From contig OZ316892.1 of assembly GCA_973895155.1 (NCBI GenBank), forward strand, positions 6,200,001 to 6,264,000: a stretch of DNA of 64,000 nt, written 5' to 3'. The DNA is from Marsupella aquatica. Taxonomy: Eukaryota > Marchantiophyta. The notes below the pieces were generated by a model. That model searched no databases, was not told where the DNA came from, and saw only the letters and a program-made list of their open reading frames with translations. Positions 1 through 12,233 of this stretch are shown in pieces. A program made the translations under genes and the position numbers. Position 1 is the stretch's first letter. Every line of letters starts with the position of its first letter.

Positions 1-1379
1 CTGGAACTTATTGAGAAATGGATTGGGTATGTTGCTGAGAGTCATCCTCCGTAGAAATAGACTACACGCGCGGTGTGCTGTAAAACCTCTATACACAGCT
101 GTTGAGTAAGGTACGACACTCTTTGAGTATTTCCGAGCAGCAAGGTACCAATTTTAATTTTTATGGGGATTACATTGCCATGTTTGAATTTATAATCCTG
201 TCATTGTTTTTATTAAGATTAATTTAATTACATTGCCATGACTGTTTGAATTTTGTAAACCTGTCATTTTTTTTATTAATTGTATTAACAAATAGGACAT
301 GGTTTAAGTATATAGTTTTACAAATATGTCATGGTTTAAGTATATAATTTTACAAATATGTCATGGTTTAAGTATATAGTTTCCCTGGTTCTAGGGAACC
401 TTGGTTAACTTGTCATCCAAATAGTGAAATTTTTATTAAAAAAATCCAAAGACAATATTGTTAATTAGAATATTTTTAATGGAAAAGCACTTAAAAGCTA
501 TAACTAATTAATAATTGTGATGAGCAGGGTGATGAGTCACTGAATAATGATAGTGATGAGGACGAGGATGAGGAAGAGGTCTTTAACAATGGCTAGTGGT
601 TTAAACACTGACATCTTAGTGGAGATAAATGGGTTTTTATGTCCGGTTTAATTAGGCACTGATTTTGATGAAATATGGGGAAAACTATTGTTGGTTTGAG
701 CAAAAAATAATCTGGAAAACTGTGAAATATTATTTCAAAATAACACAGGAACCTGGATATTGTACTTCTACTACTTCTGACTGGTTGATATTATACATAA
801 TGCTTGAAGGTCCATTATGTGCAATGTGGACAACCAATCCAGGATTTGATTTATTGATATGTTAGTTAATCTTATTCTAAAGAATGGAAAGATGTAATAC
901 ATGACACCTTTCAAAGCGGCTCGCTAAGTCATTTACCTGCAACGTGATAATCGTGAGTAGAAAGACTCACCACCCCCCCCCCCCTAATGCCTATTGAATC
1001 TACTACTAGAATTTGGAATCCTGCCAAAAACGGTGGGTCATCCCTTTACAAACTGACTTTTGGAGGGAACATCTCACTACCATTAGATTTATCCTTTGTT
1101 TATCCTTGCCGTTCATAGCCAATTAATAATCAATCTCCCAATCTAAAGCACACAAGACAAGTAATTTTAGTATACCACAGAAATTCTGTATGAGGGGCAT
1201 GATGACATACGGGGTCTGTGAGTGTCATGTGTTGCCATTGAGATGAGGGCACTTGGGACACCATTATGAGGGAAGGGGGGAGAGAGGAGGCCATGAGGGG
1301 GAGGAGGAATGTTTCCCTTTACATAGCATCGCGTGAATGCGCCTCCCTTGGTTGCCATCAATTCTCGCACTCTCCCTCA
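1..1379. other. AT-rich intergenic DNA, no gene recognised
   Basis: I see no gene here apart from the short tandem repeat listed separately. A short acidic open stretch at about 521-591 follows an AG and ends in TAG; it reads as a run of Asp and Glu and could be the last exon of a decayed gene, but nothing upstream supports this. A run of about 14 C lies near 971-984. Confidence 0.5.
298..384. repeat. 32-bp tandem repeat, nearly three copies
   Basis: The unit CATGGTTTAAGTATATAG followed by a T-rich part starts at 298, 330 and 362. The first two copies are complete and differ by one base; the third stops after about 22 bases. No function is visible. Confidence 0.85.
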
Positions 1380-1998
1380 TCACTTTTGCAACATCTTTTT
1401 GCATGGATGTTTTTACGTAATGACACATTTTTTGCAACATCTTATGTGTAATGCACAGGTACCAGCTAGACATGATCACAACAACTGTATATATGGTCGG
1501 GAACACACGTAACATGTCTCAATAACTACATCACAAAACTTATGTTTTCTAGCCTTGCTTGGACAAATTTTTCTCTTCTCAACATCTTATGCCACTTTGA
1601 CCTCATTATCTGACCACCGCATCTTTTTCTCACACTGAACATCCCAACCTTATCTCCTCGACATTTCTTTTATCTTCTCGACATCTTTTCCTCACCTCAA
1701 TATTTTCTCACCTTGATATTGTTTTCTTACCTTGACATCTTTTTCTCACCTCCGCATCTTTTTTTCACTTTGACATCTTTATCTCACCACAATATCTTTT
1801 TCTCAACCTTCATATATTTTCTCTCAATATCTTTTCCTCACCTCAAGATAATTTTCTCACCTTTATAGTTTCTCACATTGTCATCTTTTCTGTCCTTGGC
1901 ATCTTTTTTTCATCTTCACATCTTTTATGACCTCAACATTTTTTCCTCACCTCAACATTTTTTGTGAAACGCACAGGCATGAGGCTATCTTGTATAAA
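1380..1998 (-). repeat. Minisatellite with CATCTTTTTCTCACC units, two GTGCRTT-type heads
   Basis: From about 1,560 to 1,975 the plus strand repeats short units of the kind CATCTTTTTCTCACCTTGA with much variation, about 20 bp each. On the minus strand the array is headed at 1,998-1,971 by a sequence containing CCTGTGCGTTTCACAAA. A second head lies at 1,475-1,445 with CCTGTGCATTACAC, again followed on the minus strand by AAGATGTTGC-type units. The same head and body arrangement occurs on the plus strand at 51,986-53,270, so these appear to be members of one dispersed repeat family in opposite orientation. Confidence 0.7.
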
Positions 1999-4900
1999 GC
2001 AATAGTGAAATCAAGCTATAACTAGGTTAAGAAACTCCCAATGTAACAGTAAAATGTGATGTATACTTTTGTTCAACAAACTAGGCTTTAAATTCAATCT
2101 TTACTGTAAGGACATACACTTAATTACTTAGTTAGTGAACGCCTGAAACATAATAATTTCAGGTTAAAGTTAAGCTCCTTAGTTATGTTATGGAGTCAAA
2201 TAAAATTGGGCGATCAGGGACACTATCAGGGGAGGAATTCTTGGTTGTTGAACAAAAATATTAAGTTCCTTATTGGCAAGGTTGTTCAATCTGTCCGTGG
2301 TAATCTTCTGCAATGGATTTTCTGTTGTACTTATTAAACAGCTTGCTTAAAAATGTAAGACAGTTAGATTAACCTTCAAAATTGCCTGCAAAGTTGATTC
2401 TTTTTAACAGGAAACTTAAAAAGTTCTGACAGAAGGAACTTTAAGGTCTGCAAGCAACTTTGTGAGCAACTTTCTTATAATGCAGCCAAGACAAACTCAA
2501 GTGGCCTCACTGGATTCTTTTGAAAAAAGTATGTAGATAGAGTCAGGACTCACCACTTTGCGTGGTATATTTGTGGATTATCCAAAGCGAGTTATGGGTG
2601 TTGTACTAATTTTTTTACACTCAGCTATTGTGGATGAGCACATGCCACGGCTGTAGAAAGGCTTAACTTTGCTTTGATAAGGTACTTGGACAAAATATTT
2701 GAAGGTACTAGTAGTTTGCATCTCAAATATTTCTTTATCATATACTATTCATTAGTAATCCAAGTTTTGAAAAAGATGTGAAAGTATGGGACAAAGGAGT
2801 AAAACTTGGAGTGATCTTCAAACGATTCGATCCAATAATCCTTTATCTTGTGGCTGCTCTGAAATACAAGGAATGTGCAGATTTGCCAATCTACTGATAG
2901 ACATACTTTTGATATCCACTGGCTTTTTTCAGAGGTGCACTCAGTGCAGGCCGGAGATGCCATTAATGACCCTGCTGGCCGGATCGAGATACCACACGCT
3001 GCTGAGGGCCAGAAGTTTTGTGGAAATTGAAAAGCTTAGGTGGTTGCCCACTGGTGGAGTTAGACTATACTAGTGTGATTCTAATGAATGATAGGGTTGG
3101 CTGCCTTTCACACTAACTTGGAGACGGTGTAGGATCCCAGTGCTCACTAGGTAGATTTACGCATTTGTCCCTCTCTTACTTGTTAGATAATTTAATAGTG
3201 GAGGCCTGGACGGGGACCTGGATAGTTCAGCTGAGTGCTTTGGTTGACCCAGATGTCTCTTGGGGGTTTTTGTTCTCGCTCCGTGGTGGGACTCGATTGT
3301 TCTTTTATGTTGGCCTTTTCTCTCTGGTTGAGGTCCTGGAGAGTTTCATTTTTTGCCAATGTGTGTTAGGTGTTATGTGGGGTCTTTCCTGCCCTGTTTG
3401 TGTCCCTCTGACCATGATGTTTTTGTGGTCTCTATCAAAAGTAAAATGTTTTGGGTGTTCCCCCCACCCCCCCCCCCCAAAAAAAAAAAACAATCCTTCA
3501 TCTTGGTTAGATCATTTGACAAAAAGCTAGAATCTTACCTCCATAAGCTTCATTAATTTGTAAACATATGAAATAACTTAATTAGCTTGAGGACCACTTG
3601 GTTATGTAAGCTTGCTTTATTGAACAATTTGGAGCCATGAAGAGGTGCACATTGGAATAGATAAATGTTAGGACAAAGATTAAATGAAGGATTCTAAATG
3701 AAGTGAATTTGAAAGGTAGTTACCTAGGACAATTTTATTGAAGACAAATAGGAGTATATTCCCAGTAATATTGAGGGTAATATATTCTCCATGCAAAAAG
3801 TTTCCCTTAGTACCTCTATGTCTATACAATACTGACATGTAACATTGCATATATATAGTTCAAATTATTACTTTGTCCATAGTAGTTGAAAGGTCTTATA
3901 GTCCCTTGGTATTCCTCTCCCCATAGTAGTTATCAAATGGTGTTTCTTACTACTTGTTACTCCTCTATCCATAGTGCTGTCAAAGGGTTTCTTAAGTTAA
4001 TTATCTTGGTAAATGTACGTTTGAGATGTTAAAATTAAAGTTTCTTGCCCCAATGGGTTTCTTATGTTACCTTGGTAAATGTTGGAGTACTAGTTGAAGG
4101 GTTTCTTAATTTCTACTTGTGGTCAAGTGCAAGATTGAGGGGTACCAAAGGATACAATCTGAACTAAGGACAATGTACCACTTTTAAAGTACTGAAGGAA
4201 ATGATTGAAAATGTCATTAAAATGTAGTTGAATATACTCCCCAAAAGGTTGGCAACACTTCTAACAATGCTGTGTACACTTCCAAAGACTTAGTTGGCAT
4301 GAAAGATCTAACCTTTAAATCTTTTCCAAGTAATCCTAATCATTCCATGTCATATTTTGGTCATTATGGAATATTCTTGCAATATGGACAAGGAGTATGT
4401 CCTTTTTGTGGAGAAAATGCTAGACTTTGCACTACCCCTCAAGCTTGCTTTTGAGCTTGTCATTGTTTCAAAAATGTGAAAATTGATAGAATATTCAAAC
4501 AGATTACCAGAAACACTGATATCGGCACTGATATATCAATCACAACTCAATTAAAGATTATTTTCTTTTACCCCTATTTTACCATTTTATTTGTTTACTT
4601 GAAATGTTACTTTTCAGTTTTTCTTTGTTAATTTTTACAATTATAGGGTTTAACTGTTTTTTCTTTGTCTTGCCTCAAACACAAATAGTCAAATTTGGTT
4701 CTTCTTGCATAACTAATTATAGTTCTTGTTTGTGACAAATCATCCCGATGTGACTGCATCCAGGAATTTGGGAAGAAACTTCTCATGGGGATCCGTAAAT
4801 AATTGTATATATATATAGTAGGGCAAGTCTTAGATATTGTAGTTACTTCCATAGTACTCATACAAGTGATTTTAGAGGATGCCTGAGTAAGTAGGACATT

Positions 4901-6230
4901 ATTCACAAGAAAATATAGTGCTTTATCTATATATAGAATCTACCGCTCACAGACTGTAATCTTTTAATATTTTCCTCAAATAGCTTATTTGATTACATTC
5001 TTGCCAATCTACAAAGACTGCCAGGCTCCCAAACTTGAATTTTTGATCACTTTGTAGGTTGTCACTCAACTTAATTGTATTCATGATCGAACTTGACCAT
5101 TCACCATTTACAAGAAATTTCTTCTGCAATGGTGGAAAGAAAAATCAACTTTCAATATATTTGTTATCACACTTGTCCACCTACAGTAGCTGCATCCTGT
5201 TTATGAGCAGAATGCTACATGGTGTTCAACTGCACAAGGAACATCGATCAGATTGAATGAAAATAATTGCTAAACAACATACTTCATTGCAGTGTTGTAG
5301 CTTTATTACCAATCCAAAATTCATGGCATCATTCAAATAAATTATTGCCATATATGATGAGGGAGCCAATAACTTCTTGTGAGTTACTTTGATCTTACAT
5401 ACTATAGGCTCATTAGATATTCAAATAAAAGCAGGCAACGTACAAGGCTTTGAGACTCTTTTCACCCATCTATTCATCTTGCCTTCAGTGACTGATCTAA
5501 GCGCAAACAGGAGCTAGAAAGTGCAAGTGAAACGGTTTCCGTCTAGCTCAGTGCAATCTTAGTTTTGGAACTTGGAACGGCTGGATTTAACTCAACAGCT
5601 AAGAAAAACAGCAGCAGTGTTAGGAACTGCAATCTGTATGCAAGCAAGGGTTCCAACAACTTGTTCCTTTGAGTTACCAACAACCAAAAAATTACTATCC
5701 ATAATAAGGATGTCTTTCCTGATTTTTCAAATGTGTTTCAATTCGTGAGACCACTTTGGGGCTGTTCATTTGATTGAATCATTGTGATGCTATTTGGTTG
5801 GGGTTGCAACTACTGCTTCAAAGGATCAGTACTACTGCAAAGATATGAAGGCTAGAGTTGTGTGGTGTGATTACCAAAAGGTGCACAATGCCAAGACCTC
5901 CAAAGAATGTACCAATGAAATCGTACGTACACGTGACAAAGAGCATGAGATTAGTCGTGAAACTTGACATCCTTAACACTTAGCTTTGGCATCGCTGACT
6001 CCAATGCCGAGCTCCCCTATAATCCAAGCCCGGTGTCGTAAGGAAATTAAAGTATATGGAGAATAACTTGGTTAATTAAATTGTGTGAAAATATTAAAGT
6101 AGAGATTTTTATGGTAACAAGTAGATTTTAATTTTTACCAAAGTAAAATTGTAAGTCTTGGTAATTTTCAAGAATTACCATAATGAAAAGTAATAGAATT
6201 TATCTAGTAAAAAGATAAATTTTAGTATTT
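1999..6230. other. Intergenic DNA, no gene recognised
   Basis: The stretch is AT-rich and lacks any recognisable protein or RNA gene. It has a C-run joined to an A-run at about 3,463-3,490. One open stretch of about 44 codons near 2,757-2,895 (plus strand) has protein-like composition, but I cannot match it to a family and it has no credible start or splice partners. An ORF at 3,165-3,530 is hydrophobic and of low complexity, resembling the decayed tail sequences next to LINEs elsewhere in the window; this is only an impression. Confidence 0.45.
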
Positions 6231-6332
6231 CTAGAATCTACCATAGTAAATAGTAATTTCTAAAAAAATTTAATAGTAAAAAAGTAAAATTTGATAACTT
6301 CTAGAATCTACCATAGTAAATAGTAATTTCTA
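6231..6332. repeat. 70-bp-period direct repeat
   Basis: The 32-bp string beginning CTAGAATCTACCATAGTAAA occurs at 6,231 and again at 6,301, giving a tandem duplication of about 70 bp in AT-rich DNA. It lies just outside the copia insertion at 6,610 and is not part of that element. Confidence 0.8.
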
Positions 6333-6609
6333 GAATTTCTTGAAGATGAAACTTTGAAACTGGCAAGGTTGGCTATGCCGACAATATCATAAAAATAACG
6401 TCTAAACATCTATGATCAAGTAGGAACAACTCTACCGCTGAACTTTTCTTAGTTAGAAACCATATATATATATGAAGTATGAATGTCAATATTGATTTGA
6501 ATGAGAGTGTCATTTCTGAATTTGCGTTAGATAGATACTAGGGAGATTCTTACACAAAAGTTTGGGGAAGAAAGATACACTGCAATTATTATGTCGTCAG
6601 ATTCATTAA

Positions 6610-6716
6610 TGTTAGACTATACCTTGACCGGAGGACCGGATCAGCCGGTCATCCCGACACTACCATATGTACCATTACCGAGACTATACTGAGACCATTG
6701 TTATCACCATTAAACA
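6610..6716 (+). repeat. 5' LTR of the copia element
   Basis: This 107-bp LTR begins TGTTAGACTATACC and ends with CACCATTAAACA, so it has the TG...CA ends of LTR retrotransposons. It is identical to the 3' LTR except for one A/G difference within CCCGACAC. The bases right after it (CGTTATCAGCACGAG) sit where the primer-binding site should be. They share the ATCAG core with the usual initiator-Met-tRNA complement but are not a full match. Confidence 0.95.
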
Positions 6717-8484
6717 CGTTATCAGCACGAGACTTTACCAGCGGAGCTCTGAGCGCAGAAAATTGAATTGCTATGGTGAATGGGATTGTATAAGATTAAC
6801 GATTAGACTGAGCGGAGTGAATCAAGAAGAACCAAGAGAAAATAAAAAGAGTAGGCAGGACTGAATGAGAACGATTAGAAGCAAGGTGAATCCAGGAATC
6901 ATGAAAAATGAGAATTGAGAGACTAGGATCGAAGACCTGTAAGAGCCGAAAAAGGAAGAGAAAGGCAGCACCGAGATTTCAAGGAGATGTCATAGGGACA
7001 TTGAGACTCGAACTTGTAAGGACACAAGGGAGAGAATAGACCATGGAAGATTGTATCTCGGGATGTCAAAGAAATGCCACAAGTGATGATGGCGATCGAA
7101 TGAAGTGTGGATTTCATTTGATTTCCTTTTCTTCATCAGCAACAGCAGCTATAGACAATCTATCATAGGCGCAGCGAGTAAAGGCCTTCTACGATCCATG
7201 CCTTGTGCGAGGAGATAATAGGGACATCGAGACTCGCGAGCAGAAACAAAACAGAGAAAAGATTGAAAGGAGAATGGACTTTATAACTTATGGACGAATC
7301 ATAAGGAACATCGTGTAGGCCATAAGACTTATCTTTTTTCTTTGAAAATCGAAAGGATAGGGGGCGAAGAATGCCCGATGTTGTCCGAAAGAAAATTCTG
7401 ATAGGCCAGAAAGAAGGCCAAAGCGAGACGACACGAGTAGACCCCGAAAAGTGATCGAAAAAAAAAAGAAAAAGGAAAGGAGCGAAAAGAGCATAAGAGA
7501 AGCGCGAAGGAGATCGGGAATGAAGGAGCAAGCCGCAGCGAGGGATCGCCCACCACAAGGCAGCAAAAGGTCGAAAGCAAAGAGAAATCTCTCCAAGAAT
7601 CTCTGGCTGTACAACAGAAGCAGTAGAGGCGAAAGAGAGATCAAGGCGCAATCTGAAATTACCATGATTTCAAGGCCGAACCATGACGGAACGATCCCAT
7701 GAGGACATCGAAGATCACTTAAGGAGGCAGAAGAGCAGAGCCTAGACATAAACGGCAGCCCCCCCGAAATTGCAAGTCAAAAACTGAAGGCAGAAATGGA
7801 AAAAGAGATCGATACGGCATAGCAGAACGAGGAACCTAAGAGCGCAACAAAGGGGAGAATCGAAGGAGAGATAGAAATCGATAAGGCCCGAGGAAAAGGC
7901 ATAAGAAAACCAAGTTAGCGAGCAATGGAGAAATAAGCCTGAAAGAAGCGAACCGAGAGGAGGAACACCCTAGGATGGATTGCCACGAATGAAAACGACT
8001 GAAAATGAGATCAGAAAGTCGAGTGAAGGGCACCTCGACAAATCTCGCAACATCAAGGCTCAAAACAACGAGGAAAAGTCAAACCCGAATCAAAACCGCT
8101 AAGTGCACGCCCCATAACTGCAACATAACCGCAAAACCTCCATACGTGCATTCCATAACAAAGGGAATTTACTTTACAAAGCCAAATTTGCACATAACCA
8201 ATGCAAGAGTAAACATAAATCATAACTGCAACCCTAAGTGCACAAGTGGATAACTGCACAGTTTAACAAAGAAAAAAGCATCTACAAAAGAAAATTTGCA
8301 GTTAAACAAATACCAAGAAAACCCTAAACCATAAGTGCAAAACCTAAGAAGGAATTTCAGATTTGCATGCGTTCTCCACCCAGCTCCACCTTGCATGCCG
8401 CATAAATGTGCTTAGTCATTCCTTACTATACTTACTAGTATATAAACCTCAACCACACTAAAAAGGAATCCAGCCATCAACCCT
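6717..8484 (+). other. Long purine-rich 5' leader of the copia element
   Basis: About 1.77 kb lies between the 5' LTR and the gag start. Most of it (roughly 6,820-8,000) is strongly purine-rich, with many GAGAA and AAGGA words. The last 400 bases become A- and C-rich with repeated CATAAC/TGCA words. Open frames here, such as 7,451-7,702, are products of the base bias and have no family resemblance. It presumably serves as an untranslated leader and packaging region; this is inference. Confidence 0.7.
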
Positions 8485-9831
8485 ATGACGAACCTCGAGA
8501 AACTCAACTTTCCAGCCCTTGACATCGACGGTAGTAACTACCTAGAATGGTCAATGAACCTTAGAGAGAACCTTACATCGCTAACCCTACTCCCAGCGAT
8601 AGGAATGGCACAACCTATCCTCGCCGGCGAACCTCAGCCAGATCCACTGACTAAAGCCAACGAATCGAAAGCCCTAGTATTCCTGAGACGCCACATCCAT
8701 AGATTCCTCCAGAGACAATACATGCACCTTTCGACCCCTCGGGAACTATGGACAGCCCTACAGACCCAATTCGACCACCAGAAACTGTTCGAATTACCTA
8801 GAGCCAGACAAGACTGGCTCAACCTGCGGGTCCAGGACTTTACCTCAATTTCAGCCTACAATAGTGAACTCTTTAGAATAACCTCAACCCTCGCACTATG
8901 TGGCGAGCCAGTTACGGACAAGGATCTGCTAGAGAAGACCTTGTCGACATTTCATTCATCGAATGTGTGGGTATCAACACAGTATCGAAACATGAAGTTC
9001 GGGCAATACTCCGAGCTCATAGCCCACCTTCTAGTCACAGAGAGGAACCAAGAACTTCTTTTAGTTAACTCTAGAAAACGTCCTGCGGGCACACTGCCCT
9101 CAGGATCCGAGAGTGAAACACATCTTACCGACACCGCTGAACCCTCCACATCAAGGCAGGGCATTAAGCGCAGGAGGAATGGCAACCATAGAAACAACCC
9201 CAACAGGGGGAGTTTCTTTAACCAACGTCCACAATATAACTCCCAACGAACCTTTCGAGGACGCGGAGGACGAGATGGACGAGGAGGACAAGGAGGACGA
9301 GGCGGACGTGGCGGACGCGGAGGACGCGGTGGTGGTAGACCATATAACAACAACCGTAGGAACGATCGGTCACAATCCCGACAACAACGGGAACAACCGA
9401 AATGCCATGAATGTGGCATGACAAACCACCTCACGAGAAACTGTAGAATCCCGCAACACCTTAGAGATTTATATCAACGGTCCATCCAGGATGGACAAAC
9501 CCCAAGGCCACCACCCCGTGAAACCCACGGGGCATTTATGGAGTCTAGTGACCCATTCCAAGACTTCTCAGACCTACCCGCCCAACCCGAGGCACACTTA
9601 GTGGCAAGTAGCTCCACTACACCAGACTTAAATAGTCTAAGCACATGTATCATTGACAGTGCCACGACACATACTATCCTCCGGGATAAACACCTTTTTC
9701 ACATGATTACACCATCACATAGGTCCCTGACCACTATAAATGGTCCTAGTCAAATAGAAGAGTGCTTCGGCCCAGCTTCTATTAGATATTCCAGCTGTGA
9801 GAGCATCTGCCCACATCGAATTATCAAATGA
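8485..9831 (+). pseudogene. Copia gag and truncated protease ORF
   Basis: The 448-codon ORF encodes a copia-type Gag. The N-terminus has the typical NYLEWSMNLRENL segment (residues about 18-31). An Arg-Gly-rich stretch (about 250-285) is a likely nucleic-acid-binding region. A CCHC zinc knuckle with the pattern C-x2-C-x4-H-x4-C lies at residues 307-320. An aspartic protease begins with the DSATTHTI motif near residue 390, where D is the catalytic Asp. The protease homology stops around GPASI (about 9,780), after which the frame reads unrelated residues to a stop, because a deletion has joined it to the sequence downstream of integrase. Gag itself looks intact. Confidence 0.9.
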
Positions 9832-10110
9832 GCCAGCAAGTACATCCCAACCTCGTGCAAAACGAGGTAGACCCTTGGGATCAAAAGATAAACAACCACG
9901 AAGGCGCGGTTCATCTATACCACCTTCACCTGATGTCGATCATACCGAATCCACAACTCATGAAGAAATTTCTATCCACTACGCACACACCGGTACGATG
10001 TGAGATAGAAATACTACTTCCATAGATGATGCTTTTGCATTAATGGTGGCAACACATATCACTGATGATACACCCGAACCAATAGCCCGAATGGCAAAAA
10101 GCTATAAAAA
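9785..10110 (+). pseudogene. Degenerate post-integrase linker of copia pol
   Basis: The frame starting near 9,785 reads RAKRGRPLGSKDKQPRRR, which matches the basic linker that follows integrase in copia polyproteins. It is in a different frame from both gag and RT. Further on, frame 2 reads DDAFALMVATH (about 10,025-10,057), then frame 3 reads PEWQKAI (about 10,086-10,106), and a tandem duplication of about 10 bp (AAAAGCTATA) pushes the reading into the RT frame at 10,111. The whole integrase zinc-binding and catalytic region, normally over 1 kb, is absent. Confidence 0.8.
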
Positions 10111-11814
10111 GCTATAAATGGAGAATTAGATTCCCTACTCAGCAGACACACTTTTGGCCCAGTCGAGCCAACACCGCAAGACGTACACCTAATTGGCTAC
10201 AAGTGGACATTTGTCCGAAAAAGAAATGATAAAGGCCAAGTTGTACGCTACAAAGCACGTCTGGTAGGGAAAGGATTTACCCAACAACCGGGAATTCATT
10301 ACGATGAAACTTACTCACCGGTTATGGATAGCACAACATTCCGATACCTCATCGGATTTGCCATTTTCCATAAACTACAAATGCGACAACTGGATGTTGC
10401 GACCGCATATCTATATGGAACTTTAGACACTTGTCTATACATGCGATCACCTCCTGAGTTGGAGCAACGACGCCGAGCTTTAGCTCAAGGCGCTAAATCG
10501 CATATCCCATATTTACATAAGATTATAACACAATTATCTCAAGTTACACCTCATGTGTCATCTACACATGTAACTCATAATAACGACACTGCTGTGTCAA
10601 CCGTACGGAATACTCGCCGCGGACTAGCTATCCGCGTGTTGAAGGCATTATATGGCCTGAAACAAAGTGGCAGAGTATGGTATCAAAGATTTACTGATGA
10701 AATGATTGCCATGGGTTTTTCCCATGATGCCATTACACCATGTTTATTTATTAAACATGTGGATGATGAATATGTCATCGTTTCTATTTATGTTGATGAC
10801 TTAAATATATTTGGGACACCCCAATTGATAGAAGATACTATTACTAGTCTTAAATCCACATTTGAGATGAAAGACCTTGGACATACAAACTTTTGCTTAG
10901 GCTTACAACTAGAGATCCTACCCACTGGCATGATGCTCCATCAGACAACACAAACGGAAAAGATCCTAAAACAGTTCAATATGAACCTAGCACACCCATT
11001 GACGTCACCAATGGTTGTACGTTCATTAGAAAACAACACTGATGTTTTTCGCAAGCGCGAAGAACATAAACCCATATTAGGACCAGAAACTCCATATCTT
11101 TCTACGATAGGAGCATTAATGTACCTAGCAAATCAGACCAGACCAGACATTGCATTTGCAATTAACTTACTAGCCAGACATAGTGCAACTCCCACAACCA
11201 GACACTAGAACGGAGTTAAGCACGTATTTAGATATCTATGTGGAACCACCGATACCGGGTTATTTTACCCATTCGGTGCAAACCACGAGCTCACAGGATA
11301 TGCGGATGCCGGATATCTCTCCGACACTGATACCGCAAAATCCCAAACCGGATACATTTTTACTATAGGGGGTACCGCTTTTTCTTGGAAAAGCGTGAAA
11401 CAGACCCTAACAGCAACCTCATCGAACCACTCAGAAATCTTAGCTCTACATGAGGCTAGTCGTGAAGCCGTTTGGTTACGATCCTTTATAAACCACATCA
11501 ACACCAAATGCAGCCTACCACCACTAACGAAGCCTACTAACATTTTTGAGGATAACGCAGCATGTATACAGCAGATCACAAAAGGATTCATCAAAGGCGA
11601 TCGCGTGAAGCATATAGCTCCGAAGTTTTTCTATACCCACGAGTTACATGGAAAAGAGATCAACATTTTGCAGATTTCAAGTGCAGACAACTGTGCGGAT
11701 CTCTTCACCAAATCACTACCACCATCAGTTCATCACCGACACTGCCAGGCGATTGGACTACGGAGCGTGCGACGCATGATGACCGTGGAGGCTGCTACTC
11801 CACATGATACTTGA
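10111..11814 (+). pseudogene. Copia reverse transcriptase and RNase H with one amber stop
   Basis: The frame opens with AINGELDSL at 10,111 and continues through the RT domain (WTFVRKRND, YKARLVGKGFTQ, then IYVDDLNIF with the catalytic YVDD box at about 10,790). The connection segment GALMYLANQTRPDIAFAI leads into RNase H (GYADAGYLSDTDTAKSQTGY; IFEDNAACIQ; SSADNCADLFTK). The only interruption is TAG at 11,206-11,208, where the family has the Trp of a HWNGVKH-like motif, so it is a TGG-to-TAG change. The frame is otherwise open to 11,814. It is one mutation from a complete RT-RNase H reading frame, though still lacking integrase. Confidence 0.92.
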
Positions 11815-12116
11815 TGATGCTGACGACATGCTGTTGACGACCGACTGATGAAACAGATGTTAAACTTAGATTTACTATAACATCTAACTTTATTTAACAT
11901 TGACATTTATTACGACGAGGACTATTAGACTACACTCTTTTTCCTTTAGCACTCATATTTTTCTCTGCTACACTGGTAGAGTTTTTACTAAGCTAGAGTT
12001 GATAAAGGTTTTTTAACGAGGCAGTCTACCTCGCTTGTACTTATATCATGTACCCCTATGAACATGATATAATTTAGGTATAGTCTATGTTGTCTATATA
12101 GTTGTCACTATATATC

Positions 12117-12126
12117 CAAAGGGGAG
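12117..12126 (+). promoter_or_regulatory. Polypurine tract of the copia element
   Basis: The purine run ending in AAAGGGGAG directly abuts the 3' LTR start at 12,127. In LTR retrotransposons this primes plus-strand DNA synthesis. Confidence 0.8.
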
Positions 12127-12233
12127 TGTTAGACTATACCTTGACCGGAGGACCGGATCAGCCGGTCATCCCGGCACTACCATATGTACCATTACCGAGA
12201 CTATACTGAGACCATTGTTATCACCATTAAACA
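12127..12233 (+). repeat. 3' LTR of the copia element
   Basis: It is 107 bp long and matches the 5' LTR at 106 positions. The target duplication ATTAA follows at 12,234-12,238. Confidence 0.95.

Larger units (their letters stand above)
6610..12233 (+). mobile_element. Ty1-copia LTR retrotransposon, 5.6 kb, integrase deleted
   Basis: The element is bounded by two 107-bp LTRs that start TGTTAG and end AAACA, and is flanked by the perfect 5-bp target duplication ATTAA at 6,605-6,609 and 12,234-12,238. The LTRs differ at one base only, so the insertion is recent. In order it carries a long 5' leader, a gag-protease ORF, a short degenerate linker, and reverse transcriptase with RNase H. A polypurine tract precedes the 3' LTR. 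RT lies downstream of where integrase belongs, which is the copia order, but the integrase itself is missing. The LTRs are far shorter than the several hundred bases usual for plant copia elements. It could not transpose alone without integrase from a relative. Confidence 0.95.

Noticed and set aside
7163-7749. Ser/Leu/Phe-rich minus-strand ORFs of 153-162 codons in the copia leader
   Set aside because: They arise from the purine bias of the opposite strand and resemble no protein.
8952-9434. Proline-rich minus-strand ORF and acidic plus-strand ORF inside gag
   Set aside because: They are other-frame readings of the Arg-Gly-rich gag segment and have no family resemblance.
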